A model generated the notes under the pieces. It searched no databases, was not told where the DNA came from, and saw only the letters and a program-made list of their open reading frames with translations. Source: Nostoc sp. CMAA1605 (GTDB lineage Bacteria; Cyanobacteriota; Cyanobacteriia; Cyanobacteriales; Nostocaceae). Taken from it: a stretch of DNA of 59,296 bases. A program made the translations under genes and the position numbers. Shown here piece after piece: positions 52,544-59,296 of this stretch. The stretch covers positions 1 through 59,296 of the forward strand of contig NZ_PJIZ01000039.1 of the NCBI RefSeq assembly GCF_021596505.1. The letters run 5' to 3'. Every line of letters begins with the position of its first letter. The first letter of the stretch is position 1.

Positions 52544-52999
52544 ATGTATCTGGCAAAATCATTCATGAGTGAGCATAAGCAGCACAACCCTCAGCAGCCG
52601 TTAATTTTAGCAGTGGAAGACCACGATGACAGTCTACTGCTGATTAGTTATGCTCTGGAATCACTTGGCTGTAGATTTATTTGTCAAAAAGATAGTGCAA
52701 CTACTGTACTAGTAGCTAAAGAGTATCAGCCAGACTTAATTATGTTGGATATTTTGTTACCTAGTATTAATGGAATTGATGTGATGGGGTACTTAAAACA
52801 AGAACCTCTCACTTGCAAAATTCCTGTGGTTGCTGTCACTGCTTTAGCGGATAGAGAGGATCAAGAACGGATTATGCAGGCCGGATTTGCGGGATATCTG
52901 TGCAAACCCTACATGATAGAAGAGTTAGAGTTAGTAATTCGCCGATTACTATGGGGTAAATTCAAGTTTTTCTTACCCTATCAGTTATGTCAAGAATAA
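52544..52999 (+). CDS. Single-domain response regulator (CheY-like)
   Basis: The receiver has 'LAVEDHDDSLLLISYAL', the phosphoacceptor Asp in 'PDLIMLDILLPSINGID', the Thr in 'VAVTALAD' and the Lys in 'GYLCKPYMIEELE'. There is no output domain; a short tail follows. The ATG at 52544 is preferred because GGAA lies at 52531-52534; GTG at 52529 or ATG at 52565 are possible. It may pass a phosphate within the neighbouring hybrid systems. Confidence 0.88.
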   Translation: MYLAKSFMSEHKQHNPQQPLILAVEDHDDSLLLISYALESLGCRFICQKDSATTVLVAKEYQPDLIMLDILLPSINGIDVMGYLKQEPLTCKIPVVAVTALADREDQERIMQAGFAGYLCKPYMIEELELVIRRLLWGKFKFFLPYQLCQE

Positions 53000-53116
53000 G
53001 AAAGTAGGGAACAGGTTATACCATTTCAAAATTTAAAATTCATCTGGGGAAGTTTGCAAGGATGGGGAGAATCCCTGCAAGCAACTTTCCGCAAAATTCA
53101 AAATTGTGTGATTAAT

Positions 53117-54220
53117 CTACTTTTTGGGTAGTTGGATTGTAAATGTACTACCCCGTCCAACTTCAGATGTTAGTCCGATTTTACCTTGATGAGCTTCAAT
53201 AATGCGGCTAGATAAGTGTAATCCTAAGCCGCTACCTGATCTTTTATTTCTACCTTGGCGAAATCGCTCGAAAATAGTAGCTTGGTCTTCAGGTGCAATT
53301 CCATAACCTGTATCTGCTACTGCAACATTTACCCAATGTTGATTTTCCCAAATTTTAATGCTTATGCCGCCTGTGTCGGTGAATTTGATGGCGTTACCTA
53401 CTAAATTATGTAGAACGCGCCTTAACTCTAAAGCATCACCCATGACGTAAGCAGTATTTTCTCCTGAATTGTCTAATTGACTAATATCAAGTTTGAGACT
53501 GATATTTTTTTCGTCAGCTAATGGAGTGAGTTCGCTGACTACTTCGGTGGCGATTTCTGGTAGGTTGCAGCTTTCATAGTTTAAGGTTTTTTTACCTGCC
53601 TCAAAGCGATAAACTTCTAGGAGAGTATTGACCATTTGCATGAGATTTTTATTACTGCGAATCATCACAGCGATCGCTTGTTTCATTTCGGGGGAAATTT
53701 TGCAAAAGGTTTCTTGTTCAAATAACCCCAGCATTCGATCAGCTGCTACTAAGGGTGTGCGTAAATCGTGAGTCAGACGAGAGACAAAGTCTTCTCGTTG
53801 ACGCGCCATTTTGCGTTGTTCGTCTAGACTGTGCTTGAGGCGGAGAAGCGATCGCACTCTAGCTAAAAGTTCATCTGTATCAAATGGTTTGCGAATAAAA
53901 TCATCAGCACCAGCATCTAAACCTTCTACCACACTAGATTCGTGAAAAGCCGTAATTAACAAAATCGGTATGTAGTTGAGATGGGGATTATTGCGAATGC
54001 GTCGAGTTACTTCATAACCATCCATTCCTGGCATCATCACATCTAGGAGAATTAAATCAGGTGGAGATTGAGCGATTTTTGCTAAGGCTGAAATCCCATC
54101 TGAGACTAAATCAATCTCATAGCCTTCACTTTCCAGAATTGTCTGAACTAAAATGAGATTATCTCTAGTATCATCAACAGCTAAAATGCGATCAGTTTGA
54201 GAGTTTTCCACAACAGACAT
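53117..54220 (-). CDS. Response regulator-histidine kinase hybrid
   Basis: An N-terminal receiver ('ILAVDDTRDNLILVQTILES', Asp in 'LILLDVMMPGMDG', Lys in 'IRKPFDTDELLARV') is joined to a kinase core: H-box 'RLTHDLRTPLVAADRML', N-box 'LHNLVGNAIKFTD', G-boxes 'DTGYGIAPEDQ' and 'GSGLGLHLSSRIIEAHQGKI'. The order receiver-kinase is common in cyanobacteria. The ATG at 54220 is chosen since the upstream start at 54277 adds a basic segment without similarity. It is followed by the split kinase genes on the same strand upstream, so probably one signalling cluster. Confidence 0.92.
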   Translation of the reverse strand: MSVVENSQTDRILAVDDTRDNLILVQTILESEGYEIDLVSDGISALAKIAQSPPDLILLDVMMPGMDGYEVTRRIRNNPHLNYIPILLITAFHESSVVEGLDAGADDFIRKPFDTDELLARVRSLLRLKHSLDEQRKMARQREDFVSRLTHDLRTPLVAADRMLGLFEQETFCKISPEMKQAIAVMIRSNKNLMQMVNTLLEVYRFEAGKKTLNYESCNLPEIATEVVSELTPLADEKNISLKLDISQLDNSGENTAYVMGDALELRRVLHNLVGNAIKFTDTGGISIKIWENQHWVNVAVADTGYGIAPEDQATIFERFRQGRNKRSGSGLGLHLSSRIIEAHQGKIGLTSEVGRGSTFTIQLPKK

Positions 54221-54302
54221 GATAATCAACTGGTTAAGAATTTTTTTGTTTAAGAAATTTTTTAAACCTTTTCGCAATTTTCAGACTAAGGTGGCAGAAA
54301 TT

Positions 54303-55043
54303 CTAAGTGCGCGATTCTGAGTTCTGATTTCTGCTTTTCTGCACCGTAGATAAAATTCCTGAACCATCAAATTGTACACCTTCAGAGGTTTTATTTGTGG
54401 TAGATAATGATATTTGTCTTGGTAGTTCTATTTTGAACATTGAACCTACTCCTATTTGACTTTCCAAAAGAATTTTACCTCCCATCATCTGTACTAAAGA
54501 GTTGATAATGGCTAAACCCAAACCTGTACCCGGATATTTGCGGGTAATAGTTTGATCAAGCTGTCGGAAAGCTTCAAAAATATGCTGAAAATCTTGGGAT
54601 GATATACCTATACCCGTATCGCGAACTGCGATCGCAATGCGATTTTCTTGTAGGTTTTTTACTTCCACCCAAATACTACCAGACTCAGTAAACTTAATCG
54701 CATTAGATAATAAGTTCAGTAATATTTGTTTGACTCTGATGGGGTCGTTAAACACTACAGGGTTATCTATATTGATTTTGACTATCAAAGATAACTTTTT
54801 TGTCTCTGCTAGAGAACGCACTTCACCAACTACTTTTTTAGTCAAGTTAGCTAAATCAAAAAATTCTGGTTGTAGAGCTAATCTTCCTTCCTCTAATTTA
54901 GCAAAATCGAGGACTTCATTCACCAGCAGTAGTAAATGCTTACCATTATTGAGGATACGTTCTACCATATCTGCTTGTTGGTATGTGAGTTTACCAAATT
55001 TAGGGCGCAATAGGATTTGAGCAAACCCGATAATAGCATTCAT
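54303..55043 (-). CDS. Histidine kinase core, split off by a frameshift
   Basis: It starts inside the H-box: 'MNAIIGFAQILLRP', which normally follows 'SHELRTP'. The remainder is a complete second half of a kinase: 'LLNLLSNAIKFTESGSIWVE' (N-box), 'VRDTGIGISSQDFQHIF', and 'GTGLGLAIINSLVQMMGGKI'. The phospho-accepting His is in the other fragment. The ATG overlaps the stop codon of the upstream fragment (ATGA), so translational coupling could yield both halves. Confidence 0.85.
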   Translation of the reverse strand: MNAIIGFAQILLRPKFGKLTYQQADMVERILNNGKHLLLLVNEVLDFAKLEEGRLALQPEFFDLANLTKKVVGEVRSLAETKKLSLIVKINIDNPVVFNDPIRVKQILLNLLSNAIKFTESGSIWVEVKNLQENRIAIAVRDTGIGISSQDFQHIFEAFRQLDQTITRKYPGTGLGLAIINSLVQMMGGKILLESQIGVGSMFKIELPRQISLSTTNKTSEGVQFDGSGILSTVQKSRNQNSESRT

Positions 55044-55606
55044 GGGGTTCGCAACTCATGAGACATGGTAGCTAAAAACTGTGATTTTAGCTGAGAAACT
55101 TCTAGCAGTTTTAAATTTTGTAGCTGTATTTGTTGTCTTTGCTTTTCTAGTTCTTGATTTTTCCGTAGTAATTGTTCATGACTTTCCTTGAGTTTTTGAT
55201 GTGCGGAAGCTGCTTGCATTTCCACTTGGTGGATGCGGATTGCATGGCGTAAAACCTGAGTTAAGGTTGCTGAAGATAATCTAGATTTATCAAGATAATC
55301 TGTAGCACCAGATTTCATTAATTCGACGGCGATTTGTGCATCTCCTTGTTCTGTGATGACTACTATAGGTACTTTAATTTCCGCATCACGCAGCTTTTTA
55401 ATTAAGCTTATACTATCTTGGTCTGGTAAGCGAGCATCCAAAAAAATGCAGTCAAAAGTAGTATTTCTTAAGATAGATATAGCGGTTTTGGCATCACTTA
55501 CCTCAGAAATTTCTATGTTTACGCCTGCTTGGGTGAGAGCTAAATAAACTGTTTGGCGGTCTAATTCATCATCGTCGGCGACCAAAATTCTCAACGTTTC
55601 GTTCAT
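55040..55606 (-). CDS. Receiver plus coiled coil, N-terminal half of a split hybrid kinase
   Basis: A receiver ('ILVADDDELDRQTVYLALTQ', Asp in 'FDCIFLDARLPDQDSISL', Lys in 'DYLDKSRL') is followed by a coiled coil ('ASAHQKLKESHEQLLRKNQE') and the start of a DHp domain ending 'FLATMSHELRTP'. The stop falls exactly within the H-box; in the next fragment the family sequence continues in frame plus one. Position 55045-55049 has a run of C. One missing C explains it. The original gene would be a single receiver-kinase of about 435 residues. Confidence 0.88.
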   Translation of the reverse strand: MNETLRILVADDDELDRQTVYLALTQAGVNIEISEVSDAKTAISILRNTTFDCIFLDARLPDQDSISLIKKLRDAEIKVPIVVITEQGDAQIAVELMKSGATDYLDKSRLSSATLTQVLRHAIRIHQVEMQAASAHQKLKESHEQLLRKNQELEKQRQQIQLQNLKLLEVSQLKSQFLATMSHELRTP

Positions 55607-55994
55607 TGGTCTTGATTTTCGCTGTTAAATACAGGGTGGTATCAAACATATCTTGTGTAAAGGATCAAACTAAATGATGTTAAATGTTGAGTTGGTTGTT
55701 TCCACAAAATGCTAAATTTTAGACTTCAGATGAGACTATTTAAACTGAAAACCAATTCTGAATCTAAATTAGAGTCAGTTTAATAACTAAAGGTATTAGG
55801 TTCTATTTTTTTGCTACAATTGTATGAACATACTTCAAGATATAGATTTCCCAGTTAGCTATTTTATTTCATGTTTAACTACCCGTGAGTGAACGATACT
55901 CTATTAATTAAGAGTGAATAACTGCCAAAAAAAGCTAGCAGAATTCCCAAGTAAAATAAAATACTTTATTAAACTTAACTACAATTCTAAAAGA
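55607..55994. other. Gap upstream of the split kinase
   Basis: About 390 AT-rich bases, likely promoter for the kinase unit on the minus strand. No strong repeat or hairpin seen. Confidence 0.4.
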
Positions 55995-56174
55995 ATGAGT
56001 GAAGACCCGTCCTCACCCATTGGTGAGAGTTGGGAAGGAACATTATTTACCGTTGGTTTGAGCCGTTTCAAGGTCGCGATCGCTTGTATTGGAGTCAGGA
56101 AACGCCTCTTGTGTAAAAATTCCGCCACAGCTAAATCTGATGATACCTTTGAGACTCAGATCCATGAGTGGTGA
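55995..56174 (+). CDS. Uncertain small ORF, 59 residues
   Basis: A frame from ATG at 55995 reads 'MSEDPSSPIGESWEGTLFTV' then 'GLSRFKVAIACIGVRKRLLC' and ends at 56174. There is no known motif and no strong ribosome site. A longer reading from 55914 is less likely. It could be chance. Confidence 0.3.
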   Translation: MSEDPSSPIGESWEGTLFTVGLSRFKVAIACIGVRKRLLCKNSATAKSDDTFETQIHEW

Positions 56175-56413
56175 TCGTCACATCTACACCTGTATTGATT
56201 GGGCGATTGCTAGCTATGAGAGTTGACAAAAGTCACAATTAACGATAAGTGGAGGCTCCGTAGATCCCAAAGTCATAATCTGTCAAGGTCAAATTGTGGT
56301 ATTCATCCAGCCTGCGCTAGACTAGAGGAGCATAATATTAGCCAAAAAGGAAGTTTAATTTAGTTGGAATTTTGCTTCACCCATTAAAATAATTATTTTC
56401 ACCTCCTCTCAGG

Positions 56414-56605
56414 ATGACTGAGCAATCAATTCATCACATTGAGTCAAAAATTAATATATCCCCAGCAGGATTTTTAGCTCAGTTAAGCCTCAAAAGACAT
56501 CACAGTGATTATTTCTATCGGTGGATGCAAACCTATGCAAATAACATCTATCTTTGGTTTGGAAAACTCATAAAAAGCAAATTAAAAACAACTAAAACAA
56601 TTTAA
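56414..56605 (+). CDS. Possible small protein, 63 residues, upstream of the NarL-type regulator
   Basis: The ORF reads 'MTEQSIHHIESKINISPAGF' and 'LAQLSLKRHHSDYFYRWMQT', ending with a Lys-rich tail. A GGATG context with CCTCTCAGG precedes it. No known family. It lies 50 bases before the response regulator gene and may be co-transcribed. Confidence 0.4.
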   Translation: MTEQSIHHIESKINISPAGFLAQLSLKRHHSDYFYRWMQTYANNIYLWFGKLIKSKLKTTKTI

Positions 56606-56654
56606 TTTGTCAGTTTAGTTTGTCAGTTGTAGAGGGAGAAGAGTGGGTGAAGCA

Positions 56655-57377
56655 ATGAACGATATCAGCATTATTTTAATTGAAGACCATGACCTGACAA
56701 GGATGGGGCTAAGAGCTGCATTGCAGTCCCACGGCGGATTGAAAGTAATTGGTGAAGCTGCTAATGCTACCCAAGGACTCAAACTTTTGGAAACAGCCAA
56801 GCCAGATGTTGCGGTGGTAGACATTGGCTTACCCGACATGGATGGAATCGAACTCACCCGTAAGTTTAAACGCTATCAAGCCGAAAGTGGGCAAACAAGT
56901 ACGAAGATTTTGATCCTGACAATGGATCACACAGAGGATGCGGTGCTAGCAGCCTTTGCAGCCGGTGCAGACTCTTATTACATGAAAGAGACAAGTATCA
57001 GTAAGTTGACAGAGGCGATACAAGCTACCTTCGCCGGTAACTCTTGGATTGATCCAGCGATCGCCAATGTAGTATTACAGAAAATGCGGCAAGGTATCCC
57101 TGTAGAAACTCAATCCGCAGATAAGCCAAAAACAGTCAAAATTGAAGCCTTACCTTCAGAATACGAGCAAGTTTTAGAAACATACCCCCTCACCCAAAGA
57201 GAGTTAGAAATTCTAGAATTAATCGTTGCTGGTTGCAGTAACGGACAAATTGCTGAGAAACTTTATATTACCGTCGGTACAGTTAAAACCCACGTCCGTA
57301 ATATTCTTAACAAACTCTGTGCTGATGACCGTACCCAGGCGGCTGTACGTGCTTTGCGTTCCGGTTTGGTGGCATAA
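56655..57377 (+). CDS. NarL/FixJ family response regulator
   Basis: The receiver has 'IILIEDHDLTRMGLRAALQS', phosphoacceptor Asp in 'PDVAVVDIGLPDMDGIE', the Thr in 'ILTMDHTED' and Lys in 'SYYMKETSISKL'. The C-terminal LuxR-type helix-turn-helix is 'PLTQRELEILELIVAGCSNG' with 'IAEKLYITVGTVKTHVRNIL'. 240 residues is normal. ATG at 56655 is preferred over the start at 56643 because of its fit with the family. A cognate kinase is not adjacent. Confidence 0.93.
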   Translation: MNDISIILIEDHDLTRMGLRAALQSHGGLKVIGEAANATQGLKLLETAKPDVAVVDIGLPDMDGIELTRKFKRYQAESGQTSTKILILTMDHTEDAVLAAFAAGADSYYMKETSISKLTEAIQATFAGNSWIDPAIANVVLQKMRQGIPVETQSADKPKTVKIEALPSEYEQVLETYPLTQRELEILELIVAGCSNGQIAEKLYITVGTVKTHVRNILNKLCADDRTQAAVRALRSGLVA

Positions 57378-57381
57378 TTAC

Positions 57382-57430
57382 TAATTCGTAATTCGTAATT
57401 CGTAATTCGTAATTCGTAATTCGTAATTCG
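57382..57430. repeat. Heptanucleotide tandem repeat (TAATTCG)x7
   Basis: Seven perfect copies of a 7-base unit immediately after the NarL-type gene and before the convergent CHAT gene. Confidence 0.92.
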
Positions 57431-57483
57431 TAATTTATTGAGTAATTACACCCTTACCCCCAGGTATGGGGTAAAGTTTAGAG

Positions 57484-59296
57484 TTACGAATTACTTAGAG
57501 GCTTGCCTGTGAGAATAAAAGCTGACCAATAATAAGGGTGGGAGTATAGCTTTTTATCCCCATCCATTTTACTGATTCTATAAAGCTGTGTGGCTAAATA
57601 GGCGCGTAATATCAGTTCTTCTGGATGTAACTGATTGAGTAAGTCTTCATACCATTGTTGTAACTCTAAGGCTGTTAATTCTCGTAGCCATCTAGTGGCT
57701 GTGCTTAAGGCTTGATCAGGCGATCGCACCAACTTTAGCTGGCGGTAAAACTCTATAATTACTAACGCACTAGCTGATGATTCTACAGTCCATAGGCTAC
57801 TCAAAATATGCGGTACACCCCCACTCAAAAACCCATTCACTAAACTGACATATTCACTAGTAATGGTTTGGTGACTAGTAAATGTCGTCTCACAGCTAGA
57901 AAGGGTGACTAAATTATAAGTAGCTAAATTACCTTGGATGATTTCTGCTAAAGTCAGTTTATCTTCACCTGTGAGTGCTAATGCTGAGGCGGTAGGTTCC
58001 GTTATGTAATTAATTACCTGGCCGGCAAAGTGGAAAAGACTATACTGATTAAAATAACGATCAAATAAATTATTTTCAACATTCTCTTTAGTTGCTGCTT
58101 GTGTCTGGATGCGTTGGGGATTATTAAACATTTGGCTCACAATTTCTGCTTCCAGATTGGCAAATTTAAAGCTTGAATGATAACTATTGATAGGATATTC
58201 AATACTTAATAATGCTTGTTCTGTTAAATCCCCTATATTGGCATTCCGCAGAGATAACCCTGTTTGAATGCTAGGTAAGTAAGTAACGCTTAAGTTTAAT
58301 TCGGGACTATATTCTCCAGCTTCATCCATCTGGAATAAGACATGAAGTGGCAATCTTTGTAAATCCCGATGGGGTACTAAAATTAATTGCTGGATATCTT
58401 CCAGTTCTTGGATGATAGTATCAATTTCTAGAATATCTTTTAATTGCTGTAATCTCGCCTCCATTTCTAATCGCCAAGGATGATTATTTCTACTAGTTTC
58501 ATCTTGGGCTTGTAGGCGATATTCTTGATAATCTCGCTGCCAACTTTCTAACCAATTTTCAAAAGCAATTAGTCGTCTTGTTGCTTCCGGTAAAGATACA
58601 TCTTGCAGTGATATACCGGTTTTCTCGACATCTTGCATGGGTGTAAAGACCAGAATTGGTGATGGGGCTTGGTCTTTAATGATAAATGTATGTAGGGCTG
58701 CCGGGCTAAAATGCCAGTAAATAATGGCGGTATGGGGATTGAGTAATGTTTGGGTGGCGCGATAATTGAGACAGGAAATATCTGTATTTCTAGTAAACAG
58801 CAGTCTATTTAAACAAGCATTTTTGTGATATTCGGCAATTTCCCATGCTTCTACTAAATCACCGTACTCTACAGTCACATCAACTGTCATTTGCTCTATA
58901 CCAGCAAATTTGAGGGCTAAGTGTTGTTTACTTTCTTCAGTCCGATTGCTGTCACTGAGTAATTGTTGTAATAAGTTAGTAGCACGTTGTAATAAATCTT
59001 GTGCTTGAGCTAATTGTCCTAGTCCTAACAGTGTTTTAATCAGAGATTGTAAAACTTCTAAATGCCACTGGGGGAAATCTTGATATGTAAGAGTTAATAG
59101 TGCTTGATTATACTCAGTTACAGCTTTGCGCCAAGAGTTGCGCGATGTCTGCTGTTTTTTACCTTGTTCGTAGTAAGTATTACCGATCGCTAGATGTAGT
59201 CTACCCCAGCCTTCAGGGTGGGTGTCAGCGCGGACTTGTTTTAAACCTTCTTCATAACTGGCGATTTTACCTGCGTAACTACCCTGATTTAAGCCA
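57484..59296 (-). CDS. TPR-CHAT protease-like protein, N-terminus beyond the window
   Basis: The frame runs off the right edge, since it stays open from the ATG at 58890 back to 59296 without a stop ('GKIASYEEGLKQVRADTHPE', 'GWGRLHLAIGNTYYEQGKKQ', 'YNQALLTLTYQDFPQWHLEV'), which are TPR-like helices. The C-terminal part is a CHAT (caspase HetF associated with TPRs) domain: 'SLFHFAGQVINYI' (catalytic His) and 'TYNLVTLSSCETTFT' (catalytic Cys), then 'SGGVPHILSSLWTVESSASA'. CHAT proteases are common in multicellular cyanobacteria, some in heterocyst control (HetF) and some in defence. The role here is unknown. Confidence 0.92.
   Translation of the reverse strand, partial: GLNQGSYAGKIASYEEGLKQVRADTHPEGWGRLHLAIGNTYYEQGKKQQTSRNSWRKAVTEYNQALLTLTYQDFPQWHLEVLQSLIKTLLGLGQLAQAQDLLQRATNLLQQLLSDSNRTEESKQHLALKFAGIEQMTVDVTVEYGDLVEAWEIAEYHKNACLNRLLFTRNTDISCLNYRATQTLLNPHTAIIYWHFSPAALHTFIIKDQAPSPILVFTPMQDVEKTGISLQDVSLPEATRRLIAFENWLESWQRDYQEYRLQAQDETSRNNHPWRLEMEARLQQLKDILEIDTIIQELEDIQQLILVPHRDLQRLPLHVLFQMDEAGEYSPELNLSVTYLPSIQTGLSLRNANIGDLTEQALLSIEYPINSYHSSFKFANLEAEIVSQMFNNPQRIQTQAATKENVENNLFDRYFNQYSLFHFAGQVINYITEPTASALALTGEDKLTLAEIIQGNLATYNLVTLSSCETTFTSHQTITSEYVSLVNGFLSGGVPHILSSLWTVESSASALVIIEFYRQLKLVRSPDQALSTATRWLRELTALELQQWYEDLLNQLHPEELILRAYLATQLYRISKMDGDKKLYSHPYYWSAFILTGKPLSNS

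Noticed and set aside
55040..55043. Programmed ribosomal frameshift in the hybrid kinase
   Set aside because: No slippery heptamer or downstream pseudoknot is apparent; a lost C in a C-run or coupled reinitiation explains it more simply.
1..59296. tRNA or rRNA genes
   Set aside because: Reading the gaps by eye gave no cloverleaf with a convincing T-arm and no rRNA-like stretch; a covariance-model scan could still find one.

Overview
The window is chromosomal DNA from a filamentous, heterocystous-type cyanobacterium of the Nostoc/Anabaena group. The evidence is the photosynthetic gene content (psbE-F-L-J, psbO, a psaI-like gene, ndhC-K-J, ndhD, ndhF, ycf48, rubredoxin), many HIP1 palindromes (GCGATCGC), intergenic tandem heptanucleotide repeats, many Ser/Thr kinases and WD40/TPR/CHAT proteins, a group 3 sigma factor of SigF type and a PEP-CTERM protein. 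No rRNA, tRNA or CRISPR array was seen by eye.

Layout. 1-5 kb: housekeeping and conserved genes (membrane protein, fibrillin-family protein, Cas4-like PD-(D/E)XK nuclease, phosphohexomutase, LapA-like protein). 4.7-10.3 kb: an unstable patch with a BrnA-like antitoxin pair whose second gene is frameshifted, a Ser/Thr kinase cut off by an IS5-type insertion sequence, the last codons of an Uma2 gene on the other side of that IS, a DUF433/DUF5615 pair, a full Uma2 gene, and a small gene broken by short repeats. 10.3-15.2 kb: ndhD and ndhF on the minus strand, separated by a RelE/ParE-type toxin-antitoxin pair and a 44-residue pentapeptide-repeat ORF. 15.4-20.7 kb: thioredoxin-like protein, NnrU/Z-ISO-type membrane protein, an RbcR-like LysR regulator, and a 4-Cys Ser/Thr kinase followed by a PstS-like membrane-anchored binding protein. 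20.8-25.5 kb: ndhC-K-J, then rubredoxin, ycf48 and psbE-F-L-J, with a convergent psaI-like gene. 25.6-30.6 kb: sigF followed by a PilP-like lipoprotein, an 81-residue protein and an 848-residue low-complexity protein. 31.8-33.4 kb: psbO and a small conserved-looking gene. 33.4-40 kb: an ATPase gene and a 1663-residue STAND NTPase with TPRs and 14 WD40 blades. 40.3-45.1 kb: ftsQ, ftsZ, gshB and glutaredoxin. 45.4-59.3 kb: an accessory stretch with a PEP-CTERM protein carrying about 49 Thr-Pro repeats, a 2OG-Fe(II) oxygenase, TenA, pentapeptide/TPR protein, a BCS1-like AAA ATPase, several response regulators and hybrid kinases (one split at its H-box) and, at the edge, a TPR-CHAT protein that runs out of the window.

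How the genes relate. The ndh genes encode NDH-1 subunits for cyclic electron flow and respiration. Rubredoxin, Ycf48, PsbE/F/L/J and PsbO serve assembly and stability of photosystem II. FtsQ and FtsZ serve septation, and GshB with glutaredoxin serve glutathione redox chemistry. The best candidates for a less described system are the ATPase plus STAND-WD40 pair (33447-39972), the sigF-linked envelope genes (25620-30649), and the kinase plus periplasmic binding-protein pair (18293-20679).

Four reading frames in the window look interrupted by small changes or insertions (around 5083, 9880-10110, 48200 and 55045). Three of these fit single missing bases, so either recent gene decay or base-call errors should be considered for them.
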